A program made the translations under genes and the position numbers. Shown here piece after piece: positions 44,130 through 53,427 of a stretch of DNA of 64,000 bases. The stretch lies in the NCBI RefSeq assembly GCF_014641495.1, contig NZ_BMHV01000011.1, forward strand, positions 62,001 through 126,000, written 5' to 3'. The stretch is from Terasakiella brassicae. Lineage in GTDB: Bacteria > Pseudomonadota > Alphaproteobacteria > Rhodospirillales > Terasakiellaceae. The notes under the pieces are model-generated. The model did not search any database and was not told the origin of the DNA. It saw only the letters and a program-made list of their open reading frames with translations. Within the stretch, counting starts at the first letter, position 1. Every line of letters begins with the position of its first letter.

Positions 44130-46639
44130 TTTTTATCAGGCCAGCGTAAGCCGTTTTTTAAATGGCGTTCAAATGTTGCGGCCGGTTCTGGGCGTGACAA
44201 AAGATAACCTTGCAGCAATGAACACCCGCCTTGACTGAGGAAGTCAGCTTGAATTTGTTCTTCCACACCTTCTGCGATGCTATGCATGCCGAGGTTTTCG
44301 CTCATGGCAATCATGGTTGAGATCAGTTGGCGGTTGCCTTCTTCCTGAAACATGCCGCGAATAAAGCTTTGATCGATTTTCAGGTGATCAATCGGCAGGT
44401 TTCGCAAGTACCCCAGATTGGAATAACCAGTTCCAAAATCATCAATTGCAATACGTACGCCGATTTCTTTGAGGGCAAAGAGATTAATCTTCACCTGTTC
44501 GGGTTCGTCAATAAAGGATCCTTCGGTAATTTCGATTTCGAGACATCGACCGGATAGGTCAAATTGTTCCAGTAATTTTTCAACAAATAACGGAAAGGTA
44601 TTGTCTTTAATCTGTTCGGGCGCAATATTGACCGCAACGGTGAGAGCCGGATATCCCTTATCCTGCCATTCCCGAATTTGGCGACACGCCTTTGTCAGGA
44701 CCCATTCGCCGATTTTGGAGATAATGCCGATTTCCTCGGCAATGGGGATAAATTCTGCCGGACCGATCTTACCTATTTTTTCGTTGTGCCAGCGCAGCAG
44801 TGCTTCGGCAGCAACAATGGTGCCATCACCAGCGGCGGCTTGAGGTTGGAAGTAAAGTTCGAATTCATCATGTGCGATTGCGCCGCGCAATGCGGTTTCG
44901 ATTTCCAGTTGGCGCAAGCTTTGATCTGTAAAGGATGCATTGAACAGGTTGAATGTACTGCGCCCGGCATCTTTTGAACGATACATGGCGACATCTGCAT
45001 TTTTAATAATGGTTTCCGCGTCTTCGCCATCATCCGGGAATACACTGATGCCCAGACTGGCAGTGACAAACAGGTTTTGCTGATCCACGACAAACGGGTC
45101 GGAAAATGCTTCAACAATGCGTTGGGCGACCTTTGTTACCTCATCAACGCTTTCAATATCGGGAAAGAGCAGGATAAATTCATCCCCGCCCATTCGGGCA
45201 ACGGTATCTTCATCGCGTGTGCAATGTTTCAGGCGTTCTGCGGCCTCAACCAACAGTGCATCGCCTGTGTTGTGGCCCAAGGTATCGTTGATCTTTTTGA
45301 AATGGTCCAGATCGACGAACATAATCGCAAGGCGTTCATGGTGGCGTTTGGAACGGGCAACCGCCATATTCAGGCGGTCAGAAAATAGTCGACGGTTTGG
45401 CAGTTTGGTCAGTTCATCGAAATAGGCCAGTCTACGAATTTGGTTTTCCTGATTTTTACGTTCGGAAATATCGCAGAAAATACCCGCATACTGGTAAATG
45501 TCACCGGCATCGTTGCGAATGGCGGTGATGGTCAGCCATTCCGGGTAGACTTCCCCGTTTTTTCGCCGGTTCCAGATTTCACCTTGCCAATAGCCATCAA
45601 TTTGAAGTTGTTGCCACATCTCTGTATAATAATTTTCTTCATGTCGGCCGGATTTGAGGAGGGCCGGCGTCTGGCCCACCGCTTCATCGCTGCTGTATCC
45701 TGTCACATGGGTAAAGGTCGGATTGACATAATCGATTTTGCCTTGCGAGTTGACGATAATAATGCCGTCCAGCGAGGCTTCGATGATCTTATGGGCAAGG
45801 TGAAGGCTGTTTTGCGATGCGCGCAAGGCTTGGGAGCGTTCTTCCAAAATAGAATTGATACGCCGGACGTATTCAAATTGCAAACTGGATAAAATACCGG
45901 AAAAACTGATCAAGCCGATGATATTCTCGTTGTCGTCGGCAACACCAAGGTGACGAAAACCTGTTGAAACCAGCATATTGCGGGCTTCCAATAAATTCGC
46001 GTCCTTGGAAATGGTTTTAAGCGGACGCGAGGCCGCCTGCCCGATTGTTTCCGGGAAGCTGCGTTGAGACAGAAAACGCGTGACATCTTTTTCAGTGACA
46101 ATGCCGTAGCTATTGTCGTTAAACAGAACACACACAGCGGCTTGCGGTGCGTTCTGAATGATTTTTAAGGCTTCGCTGAAACTGACGTGTTCAGGGGCGA
46201 TGGGTGCGGCAACCGTGATGGTTTGTTCCACGGTTTTGACTGTCAGATAATATTCTTCCCCATGTTTTAAAATGACATCCGTTTGCGTAATGATGCCACA
46301 AGGGGTGTTGTCTTTGCTCAGGACCAGCAAATGACGAACTTTTTCTTCCTTAAACCGGACCGCAGCCGCGCCAATGGAAATGTCTTCGCGGATGGATTTA
46401 ACCGGTGCGTTCATCAGGTCGCGTACCGGGCGGTCAAAAACGGCCAGATTGGAAACATCAAGACGCAAGCTGTCACGCTCTGTCCAAATTCCGATAGGTA
46501 CGCCCTTCTCTTCGACAAGGATAGAACTGACCCCGGCGTTTTGCATGGCTGCGGCGCATTTTGCAATCGTGTCATCCGGTTTACAGGTGAGCAAAGTCCG
46601 GTTTACGATACTGCTAATCTCTTCGTTTATGGGGTTCAT
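44126..46639 (-). CDS. CBS-CBS-PAS-GGDEF-EAL cyclic di-GMP protein
   Basis: An 837-residue soluble protein. It has two tandem CBS pairs (about residues 5-120 and 130-262), a short coiled region, a PAS domain (about 285-395, with GYSSDEAVGQTP), a GGDEF domain (about 400-565) and an EAL domain (about 575-830). GGDEF keeps its signature in ARMGGDEFILLF and the inhibitory I-site RDED just upstream. EAL keeps AEALLRW, ITEGSF, DDFGTGYSN, LKID and SIAEGVEE. Both activities are plausible. The CBS pairs could sense adenylate nucleotides and the PAS a redox or ligand cue, coupling energy state to c-di-GMP (inference). Confidence 0.93.
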   Translation of the reverse strand: MNPINEEISSIVNRTLLTCKPDDTIAKCAAAMQNAGVSSILVEEKGVPIGIWTERDSLRLDVSNLAVFDRPVRDLMNAPVKSIREDISIGAAAVRFKEEKVRHLLVLSKDNTPCGIITQTDVILKHGEEYYLTVKTVEQTITVAAPIAPEHVSFSEALKIIQNAPQAAVCVLFNDNSYGIVTEKDVTRFLSQRSFPETIGQAASRPLKTISKDANLLEARNMLVSTGFRHLGVADDNENIIGLISFSGILSSLQFEYVRRINSILEERSQALRASQNSLHLAHKIIEASLDGIIIVNSQGKIDYVNPTFTHVTGYSSDEAVGQTPALLKSGRHEENYYTEMWQQLQIDGYWQGEIWNRRKNGEVYPEWLTITAIRNDAGDIYQYAGIFCDISERKNQENQIRRLAYFDELTKLPNRRLFSDRLNMAVARSKRHHERLAIMFVDLDHFKKINDTLGHNTGDALLVEAAERLKHCTRDEDTVARMGGDEFILLFPDIESVDEVTKVAQRIVEAFSDPFVVDQQNLFVTASLGISVFPDDGEDAETIIKNADVAMYRSKDAGRSTFNLFNASFTDQSLRQLEIETALRGAIAHDEFELYFQPQAAAGDGTIVAAEALLRWHNEKIGKIGPAEFIPIAEEIGIISKIGEWVLTKACRQIREWQDKGYPALTVAVNIAPEQIKDNTFPLFVEKLLEQFDLSGRCLEIEITEGSFIDEPEQVKINLFALKEIGVRIAIDDFGTGYSNLGYLRNLPIDHLKIDQSFIRGMFQEEGNRQLISTMIAMSENLGMHSIAEGVEEQIQADFLSQGGCSLLQGYLLSRPEPAATFERHLKNGLRWPDKN

Positions 46640-46741
46640 GTTCAGAGGCGTTCACATTTGTTATATTATATTCGGCATTAAACTATCACGTTCGGTAAGT
46701 AAAAATACAGTTACCTTTACGTATTCGACCGAAAGTATGAA

Positions 46742-47335
46742 TTATTCAATTAAACAGACTTCATCGAATGCAGGTCTTGGGCCACGATCATAAAGACCTG
46801 CTGTGTCACCATAGCCAATATTGCATAGGAAGTTAGATTTCAAGCTGGAATCCTTAAAGAAAACACTATCAAGTTTTTCAGAATCAAAACCGGACATTGG
46901 CCCGCAATCCAGCCCTAAAGTACGACATGCTATGATTAAATAAGCGCCTTGTAAGGTGCAATTCCTGATTGCGGTTTCTTCTGCCAGTTCAGGGTTTTGA
47001 TCGAACATGTCGGCGGCACCGGGAAAACTGGGAAACAGGCGTGGCATGTTGGTGAAAAAACGCAGATCTGTCGCGATAATGGCTGTGACGGGGGCCGCCA
47101 TTGTTTTGGCAATATTGCCTTCGGATAAACAGCTTTTTAGTTTTTCTTTGGCTTCAGGGCTTTTAATAAATGTAATACGTGCGGGACAGCAATTCATACT
47201 TGTTGGCCCCCAGCGTGCCAAATCCCAAACCTGATTGAGAAGATCGTCGCTTACTTCTTTGTCTTGCCAAAGATTGTGGGTCCGGGCTTGCAAAAAAAGC
47301 TGGTCTAAGGCTTCTTGTGGTAAAGGTGCTGACAT
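46742..47335 (-). CDS. nitroreductase family protein, RutE-like (malonic semialdehyde reductase type)
   Basis: A 197-residue FMN-dependent nitroreductase-fold enzyme. The N-terminal FLQARTHNLWQDKEVSD and the block WGPTSMNCCPARITFI match RutE/HadB-type proteins. In E. coli RutE reduces malonic semialdehyde to 3-hydroxypropionate in uracil breakdown, but no other rut genes are here, so the substrate remains open. It lies 100 bases upstream of the CBS-GGDEF-EAL gene on the same strand and diverges from a cytochrome. Confidence 0.85.
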   Translation of the reverse strand: MSAPLPQEALDQLFLQARTHNLWQDKEVSDDLLNQVWDLARWGPTSMNCCPARITFIKSPEAKEKLKSCLSEGNIAKTMAAPVTAIIATDLRFFTNMPRLFPSFPGAADMFDQNPELAEETAIRNCTLQGAYLIIACRTLGLDCGPMSGFDSEKLDSVFFKDSSLKSNFLCNIGYGDTAGLYDRGPRPAFDEVCLIE

Positions 47336-47499
47336 TCTATTTCCCTATTCGATCCAAAATTATTTTTGTTATTCAAATAAGATAGGCCGAGTTTTCTTAT
47401 CCTTCAATAGATTAGGTTGTTTTTTTAAGATTAGATTTATCTTGTCTTATTAGGGTTTTCGAATTTAAAATCACGACACGTTTAAAGTCGGAGGATAAA

Positions 47500-48027
47500 A
47501 TGAAACGTTTGTTGATGATGGGAGCGTGCTGTCTCTTTGTGTTCGGGACATCTTCGGCTTATGGGGATGATCGTAATGTCATTTTGGTCCCGCAAGAAGT
47601 GAAGTCGATTTTTCTGGAAGAAATGCGTACGCACCTTGATAACCTGAATGAAATCACTCAGGCCCTGTCTGCGGGGGATTTCAAAACGGCGGCTTATATC
47701 GCGGAAAATAAAATGGGGTTTGGTCATTCTGTACGTGAGGTGATGCAGCAACAGGGGCGAACCGATGAAGAAATCGAAGAAATGTTGATGAAATTGCGAG
47801 AAAGTAAATCACGCATTGATCATCCAGGACGCGGGATGGGTCGTTTTATGCCGGATGAAGTCCGTGAAATGGGACGCGTTTTCCATGATGCGGCGGCTCA
47901 TTTTGCAAATATTGCCAAAAATGTCGCGACACCGCCAACGACGGATGATTATCAACGCGTCTTTACGGCACTTAGTGAAATAATTGATGTGTGTAGTGCC
48001 TGTCATTCATCTTATCGTGTGGAATAA
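47500..48027 (+). CDS. cytochrome c'-like monohaem protein
   Basis: A 175-residue exported protein: signal peptide to about residue 22 (SSAYGDD), a helical body rich in Met/Glu, and one haem site CSACH near the very C-terminus (residues 165-169). This plan is that of class II cytochromes c' (four-helix bundle with C-terminal CxxCH), proteins linked to NO binding or electron buffering. Compared with classical c', the helices carry more Met and Asp/Glu. The ribosome site GGAGGA precedes ATG 47500. A methyltransferase gene starts three bases later. Confidence 0.82.
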   Translation: MKRLLMMGACCLFVFGTSSAYGDDRNVILVPQEVKSIFLEEMRTHLDNLNEITQALSAGDFKTAAYIAENKMGFGHSVREVMQQQGRTDEEIEEMLMKLRESKSRIDHPGRGMGRFMPDEVREMGRVFHDAAAHFANIAKNVATPPTTDDYQRVFTALSEIIDVCSACHSSYRVE

Positions 48028-48030
48028 ATT

Positions 48031-48720
48031 ATGATGCAAACCAAAAAGAACGCGGATGTTTTAAAAGAAAATATTCAATTAAAAGGAAAAAACGTTCTGG
48101 ATGTCGGCAGTGGCGAAGGTCACCTCAGTCGTATGATGGCCAAGCAAGGCGCGCATGTTATCGGGATTGAATGTTCCCCCCGTCAGATGAAAAAGGCGTT
48201 GTCTTATGACTGTGTTCGTGATGAGAAATTCATCGATGCCGTTGGGCAGGACTTACCGTTTGAAGATGCCAGCATGGATGTGGTCGTCTTTTTCAACAGC
48301 TTGCACCATATCCCGGTTGATGAACAGTTCAACGCCTTAAAAGAAGCCGTGCGTGTCTTGCGCCCCGGTGGTTTTGTCTATGTGTCCGAACCAATGGCAG
48401 AAGGCCCGCATTTTGAACTGCTTAAACCCATTGATGATGAAACCTATGTGCGTGCGAAGGCTTATGAAGCCTTGAATCGATACGAGGAATTGGGGCTTAA
48501 ATGGGTGAAAGAGGAAACCTACAACCATCCGGTTCGTCGTCAAAATTTTGAAGAATTACGTGATAAGTTGACAGGGCCGAACCCGGAACGCGATGCAATT
48601 TTCGAACAACAGGATGCTGAACTTCGCGCAGCCTTTGCCCATTATGGCGTTCAAAAAGAAGATGGTTGTACCTATTTCGATCAGCCGACCCGTATGAACT
48701 TGCTGCAAAAACCGGCTTAA
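48031..48720 (+). CDS. class I SAM-dependent methyltransferase
   Basis: A 229-residue methyltransferase with motif I VLDVGSGEGHLSRMMA, acidic loop IGIECSPRQMKK, VVFFNSLHHIP and LRPGGFVYVSEP. The substrate is unknown. It is three bases downstream of the cytochrome c'-like gene, so the two are probably translated from one mRNA. A bidirectional terminator at 48719-48753 ends it. Confidence 0.88.
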   Translation: MMQTKKNADVLKENIQLKGKNVLDVGSGEGHLSRMMAKQGAHVIGIECSPRQMKKALSYDCVRDEKFIDAVGQDLPFEDASMDVVVFFNSLHHIPVDEQFNALKEAVRVLRPGGFVYVSEPMAEGPHFELLKPIDDETYVRAKAYEALNRYEELGLKWVKEETYNHPVRRQNFEELRDKLTGPNPERDAIFEQQDAELRAAFAHYGVQKEDGCTYFDQPTRMNLLQKPA

Positions 48721-48753
48721 AAAAAGAGGGGCTAAAAGCCCCTCTCCTTCTTT
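48719..48753. terminator. bidirectional terminator between methyltransferase and KorB genes
   Basis: AGAGGGGCT (48725-48733) pairs with AGCCCCTCT (48737-48745) around AAA, with an A run on one side (a T run for the minus strand) and a T-rich tail on the other. Confidence 0.9.
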
Positions 48754-48756
48754 GTT

Positions 48757-49809
48757 TTAGCGGAAGCTGTTGTTGATCCCGGCCAAGGCGTGATTGCCGG
48801 GGCACAGGGTTTTTTCGTCCAGTGTATTAAGCGGTGTTTCCGTTGTTCCTAGAAAATCGTGCATATCGCGCAAGGTTGGGTCGCAATAGAGCAAGCCTGT
48901 CAGGATTTCACCTTTGATGCGATGTTGTTCAATCGCGTTAATAGCGGCAAAACGATCTGTCGGATCATAGCCGTCTTTTCCTTTGTGCAGGCGGATCAGG
49001 GATCCGTCATGCAGACAGATATCCTTGCTTTCGCCTTCTGCGTATTTTGTGGTGATTTCTTCACGCGAGGGTACGAAATCGGCAATATTACCGGCTTCGA
49101 CATGTTCACGCACATAATCATAGCTGCGTGTGGATGTCGCATGGTTGTTGAAGGTTACACAAGGCGACAACACGTCGATAAAGGCAAAACCTTCATGGCA
49201 TAGGGCCGCTTTTAACAAGGGGACCAACTGATCCTTATCACCGGAAAAACTGCGTGCAACAAAAGTTGCCCCCAATTGCAGGGCCATTGTCGGCAGGTCA
49301 ATGGCAGACCAAAGGATTTCTTCCCCTTTTTTGGTATGTGATCCTTTGTCTGCGGTGGCAGCTGTTTGCCCCTTTGTCAGGCCGTACACGCCGTTATTCG
49401 CAACGATATAGGTCATATCAAGGCGGCGGCGTACCACATGGGCAAATTGCCCCATACCGATGGAAGCCGTATCCCCATCACCGGACATGCCGACATATTT
49501 TAAACTGCGGTTTGCCATGCTGGCCCCGGTTGCAACAGACGGCATGCGTCCATGAACCGTGTTGAAACCATGCGATTTACCAAGGAAATAAGTCGGTGCC
49601 TTGGACGAACAGCCAATGCCGGACAGCTTGGCAACCTTGTGTGGTTCCAGCGACAATTCAAAACAAGCCTGAACAAGGGCCGCGCCAACCGCATCATGGC
49701 CGCAACCGGCGCATAAGGTGGACAAGGCCCCTTCGTAATCGCGATATGTCAGACCAAGATCGTTTTTTGCAAGTTTTGGGTGGTGAAATTTGGATTTCAA
49801 GTAACTCAT
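48757..49809 (-). CDS. korB: 2-oxoacid:ferredoxin oxidoreductase, beta subunit
   Basis: A 350-residue TPP-binding subunit. It has CAGCGHDAVGAAL at the N-terminus, GMSGDGDTASIGMGQFAHVVR for TPP-Mg binding and ANNGVYGLTKGQ. It pairs with the alpha subunit to decarboxylate a 2-oxoacid (probably 2-oxoglutarate) to acyl-CoA while reducing a low-potential acceptor. ATG 49809 was chosen for the GAGGG site; the gap to the alpha stop is four bases. No separate delta ferredoxin gene is here; Fe-S clusters are on the upstream GltD-like protein. Confidence 0.92.
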   Translation of the reverse strand: MSYLKSKFHHPKLAKNDLGLTYRDYEGALSTLCAGCGHDAVGAALVQACFELSLEPHKVAKLSGIGCSSKAPTYFLGKSHGFNTVHGRMPSVATGASMANRSLKYVGMSGDGDTASIGMGQFAHVVRRRLDMTYIVANNGVYGLTKGQTAATADKGSHTKKGEEILWSAIDLPTMALQLGATFVARSFSGDKDQLVPLLKAALCHEGFAFIDVLSPCVTFNNHATSTRSYDYVREHVEAGNIADFVPSREEITTKYAEGESKDICLHDGSLIRLHKGKDGYDPTDRFAAINAIEQHRIKGEILTGLLYCDPTLRDMHDFLGTTETPLNTLDEKTLCPGNHALAGINNSFR

Positions 49810-49813
49810 GTTC

Positions 49814-51649
49814 TTACCCTCTTGCCACTTTTGAAGCCGGTGCAACGGCGATATGATCGAGAATGGTTGTGCTGATGAAATCGGCCGTAATCGGTAAACC
49901 GTCATAGTTACAAACTTTGATCAGTTTTGCCGGGTCAATGTCCAGTTCATTCATCAACAGGGTCCGCATTTGGGCGTCGCGGTTTTGTTCAACAACAAAG
50001 ACCTGATCGTGTTGTTCGATAAAATCTTCCACAGCCTTGGCAAAGGGGAACGCCTTGAGGCGCATCCCGTCGACGTTTTGGCCTTGTGCGCGCAGAAGAT
50101 CAAACGTTTCATCCATCGCAGCATTCGTTGTGCCGAAATAAACCACACCGATTTTGCTGCCTTTGTTTTGGCTGTGCATTTCCGGTTGTGGCAGAATTTC
50201 GGCAGCAGTACGGAACTTTTTATTTAAACGTTCCATATTGCGCACGTAATCTTCGCCACGTTCTGTGTAAGCGGCATATTCGTTGCGTGACGTCCCACGT
50301 GTGAAATAAATGCCTTTTTCCGGGTGTGTGCCGGGATAGGTACGATAACAAATGCCATCACCGTCCACGTCCAGATAACGTCCAAATTCTTCAACTTCTT
50401 CAAGTTGTTGGGCATTTAAGACCTTGCCACGATCATACGTGCGGCTGTCGTCCCAGCTGAGTTCGTCACTCATATGATCGTTCATACCGAGATCAAGATC
50501 CGTCATCACCATGATCGGCGTTTGAATACGTTCGGCATAATCAAACGCATCCGCTGTCATATGGAAGCATTCCGTTGGTGTGGATGGGAAGATCAGGACC
50601 TGTTTCGTATCTCCATGAGAGGCATAAGCACAAGCAAGAATGTCAGATTGTTGTGTCCGTGTCGGCATCCCGGTTGACGGGCCTGCGCGTTGCACATCAA
50701 TTAAAACAACCGGAATTTCGGCAAAATAAGCAAGGCCGAGAAATTCCGTCATCAAGGAGATACCCGGACCGGACGTTGCGGTAAAGGAACGTGCCCCGTT
50801 CCACCCCCCACCAATGGCGATACCGATGGCGGCAAGTTCGTCTTCGGCCTGCATAACAGCAAAGTTCTTTTTGCCCGAGGCCGGGTCAATACGCAGACGA
50901 TTACAGTATTTTTCATAATTTTCCACAACCGATGTGGAGGGAGTGATCGGATACCATCCTGCCACGGTTGCCCCGCCGTAAACAGCACCCAAACCAGCGG
51001 CTGTGTTACCGTCAATCAGAATGCGGTTGCCGACTTTGTCTGATTTTTGAACGCGAATGCTCAGCGGGCAGTTGAAATTTGTTTTGGCATATTGATAGCC
51101 GAGTTCTAACGCATGAACGTTCGGCGAAATCAGCTTTTCCTTACCTTTGAACTGATCGGCGATTAAACCTTTCAGCACATCGAAATCCATATCAAGCAAA
51201 GCTGCCAGCGCACCGACATAGATGACGTTTTTAAACAGTTGGCGTTGACGCGGGTCGTTATATTCACGCAGGCAGATGGCTGAGATGGGCATCCCCAGAA
51301 ACGTAATATCTTTGCGCATCAATTGCGGGTCGATTTCCTTGGTTGAGTCATAGAGGAAATAACCGCCTGCCTCGACACTTTGTACATCATCCACCATGCT
51401 TTGCGCGTTCATGGCAACAACGATGTCGGCCCCACCGGCGCGGCGCCCCAGATAGCCTTTTTCACTGACGCGCACGTCATACCATGTCGGCATACCCTGA
51501 ATGTTTGATGGGAAGACGTTGCGTGGGCTTACCGGAACGCCCATGCGGAAAATTGCTTTGGCGAACATGTTGTTGGCACTGGCAGAGCCGGTTCCGTTTG
51601 TGTTGGCAAAGCGAATGACGAATTCGTTGACTGAATTAATGGTTTTCAT
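49814..51649 (-). CDS. korA: 2-oxoacid:ferredoxin oxidoreductase, gamma-alpha fused subunit
   Basis: A 611-residue subunit. The N-terminal part is the gamma domain (FANTNGTGSASANNMFAKAIF, residues ~15-190), and the rest is the alpha domain that binds the TPP pyrophosphate (AAGLGAVYGGATVAGWYPITPS, FTATSGPGISLMTEFLGLAYF). This gamma-alpha fusion is the form used for 2-oxoglutarate or pyruvate in aerobic and microaerobic alphaproteobacteria. The acceptor specificity (2-oxoglutarate versus pyruvate) is not decided by sequence. Two bases separate it from the upstream flavoprotein gene. Confidence 0.92.
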   Translation of the reverse strand: MKTINSVNEFVIRFANTNGTGSASANNMFAKAIFRMGVPVSPRNVFPSNIQGMPTWYDVRVSEKGYLGRRAGGADIVVAMNAQSMVDDVQSVEAGGYFLYDSTKEIDPQLMRKDITFLGMPISAICLREYNDPRQRQLFKNVIYVGALAALLDMDFDVLKGLIADQFKGKEKLISPNVHALELGYQYAKTNFNCPLSIRVQKSDKVGNRILIDGNTAAGLGAVYGGATVAGWYPITPSTSVVENYEKYCNRLRIDPASGKKNFAVMQAEDELAAIGIAIGGGWNGARSFTATSGPGISLMTEFLGLAYFAEIPVVLIDVQRAGPSTGMPTRTQQSDILACAYASHGDTKQVLIFPSTPTECFHMTADAFDYAERIQTPIMVMTDLDLGMNDHMSDELSWDDSRTYDRGKVLNAQQLEEVEEFGRYLDVDGDGICYRTYPGTHPEKGIYFTRGTSRNEYAAYTERGEDYVRNMERLNKKFRTAAEILPQPEMHSQNKGSKIGVVYFGTTNAAMDETFDLLRAQGQNVDGMRLKAFPFAKAVEDFIEQHDQVFVVEQNRDAQMRTLLMNELDIDPAKLIKVCNYDGLPITADFISTTILDHIAVAPASKVARG

Positions 51650-51651
51650 GT

Positions 51652-53427
51652 TTATGCCACCTCAATCTGTGTCGCTTTGAAAAGGAATTTCTGCATATCC
51701 CATGCCCCTGTCGGACATCGTTCGGCACATAGGCCGCAATGCAGACATACATCTTCGTCCTTAACCATAATTTTGCGGCTTTTCAGCTCGCCGGAAACAT
51801 AAATATCGCGGTCATTTCCAATCGCCGGGACACGTAAGCGCGCACGCAAGTCGTCTTCGTCACCATTGGGGATAAAGTTGATACAGTCCATCGGGCAGAT
51901 ATCTTCACAGGCAACGCATTCAATGCAGCGTTCCCCCAAAAAGACGGTCTGCACATCACAACTTAGGCATCGGGCGGCTTCGCTTAAGGCGAGTTTTTCA
52001 TCAAATCCGAGTTCGACTTCGGCATCGATATTTGCCAGTGCCTCTTCCAAATTCATCACCGGCACCGTGTTGCGCGGATCATTGGAAACAGCACTTTGAT
52101 AAGACCATTCGTGAATGCCCATTTTCTGTGAAGTCAGACTGTATTCCCCGACCGGAACGGCATTGACGTCTTTTTCCTTATTGAGAAAACGATCAATGGA
52201 CCCGGCTGCGATATGGCCGTGGGCAACGGCGGTAATGATGTTTTCCGGACCAAAGGCCGCATCCCCCCCAAAGAAGACTTTCTCATGGCTGGATTGCAGG
52301 GTGTCTTTGTTCAGAACAGGCATGCCCCAGTCATCAAAATCAATACCGAGGTTGCGTTCAATCCACGGGAAGCTGGCATCTTGACCAATGGCAACCAGAA
52401 CAAGATCACATTCGACCAGAACAGGCGCTTCCCCTGTTGAAATCAGTTTACGTTTGCCTTTTTCCCAATGTGTTTTCACACGGTCAAATTCAACGCCGAT
52501 AAATTTCCCATCTTCGACCACATACCGCAAAGGGGTGTGGTTGGGGATAATTTCGACATTTTCCGCCATTGCATCTTCGCGTTCCCATTCTGAAGATTTC
52601 ATTTCGTCATAGGAAGATCGCACAATGGCTTTGACCTCTTGTGCGCCCAATCGGCGTGCTGTGCGTGTACAGTCCATTGCCGTGTTACCACCGCCCAGAA
52701 CAACGACCCGTTTCGGTGCTTTTTTGATATGACCGAATGTAACGCCCGCCAGCCAGTTAATGCCGATTTCGACATGATCACCGGCTTCTTCCAATCCATC
52801 CATTTTTAACGGACGGCCGCTTGGGGCGCCGGTGCCGACAAAGATAGCGTCAAAACCTTCATCCATCACGGCTTTCATAGAGGTAACATCGCCCTTAAAA
52901 CGACGTTCAACCCCCATGTCCAGAACCACATCGACCTCGCTGTCCAATGTTGTCAAAGGCAGACGGAAAGACGGGATTTGGGTGCGCATCATGCCGCCAG
53001 CCTGGGCATCACGTTCAAAAATCGTACATTCGTATCCCAAGGGCATCAGGTCGCGCGCAACCGTCAGGGATGCCGGTCCCCCGCCAATTAAGGCAATTTT
53101 TTTGCCATTTTTCTTGGTCGGGATGATGGGAAGACGGTCTTTGATCTCTTCCTTATTATCGGCAGCAACCCGTTTAAGGCGACAGATCGCCACGGGTTTT
53201 TCCTCGACGCGCTGACGTCTACAGGCTGGTTCACACGGACGGTCACAGACACGACCCAAGACACCAGGGAACACGTTTGCTTCCCAGTTGACCATGTAGG
53301 AGTCCGTATAACGGCGTGCTAAAATAAGGCGAATGTATTCCGGGACCGGCGTATGTGCCGGACAGGCATACTGGCAATCCACCACTTTATGAAAGTGGGA
53401 CGGATCAGATGTGTTGGTGGGTTTCAC
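51652..53427 (-). CDS. GltD-like NAD(P)-dependent flavoprotein with ferredoxin domains
   Basis: A 591-residue electron-transfer protein. The N-terminal Fer4-type domain has cysteines in CQYACPAHTPVPEYI and VCDRPCEPACRR. Two Rossmann folds follow: FAD site ALIGGGPASLTVARDL and NAD(P) site VVLGGGNTAMDCTRTARRLGA. The C-terminus has two 4Fe-4S motifs, CIECVACEDICPMDC and CLHCGLCAERCPTG. This is the plan of GltD/NfnB-like oxidoreductases, here extended by the 2x[4Fe-4S] module. Placed first in the operon, it is likely to pass electrons from Kor to NAD(P) (inference). Start is GTG 53427. Confidence 0.92.
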   Translation of the reverse strand: MKPTNTSDPSHFHKVVDCQYACPAHTPVPEYIRLILARRYTDSYMVNWEANVFPGVLGRVCDRPCEPACRRQRVEEKPVAICRLKRVAADNKEEIKDRLPIIPTKKNGKKIALIGGGPASLTVARDLMPLGYECTIFERDAQAGGMMRTQIPSFRLPLTTLDSEVDVVLDMGVERRFKGDVTSMKAVMDEGFDAIFVGTGAPSGRPLKMDGLEEAGDHVEIGINWLAGVTFGHIKKAPKRVVVLGGGNTAMDCTRTARRLGAQEVKAIVRSSYDEMKSSEWEREDAMAENVEIIPNHTPLRYVVEDGKFIGVEFDRVKTHWEKGKRKLISTGEAPVLVECDLVLVAIGQDASFPWIERNLGIDFDDWGMPVLNKDTLQSSHEKVFFGGDAAFGPENIITAVAHGHIAAGSIDRFLNKEKDVNAVPVGEYSLTSQKMGIHEWSYQSAVSNDPRNTVPVMNLEEALANIDAEVELGFDEKLALSEAARCLSCDVQTVFLGERCIECVACEDICPMDCINFIPNGDEDDLRARLRVPAIGNDRDIYVSGELKSRKIMVKDEDVCLHCGLCAERCPTGAWDMQKFLFKATQIEVA

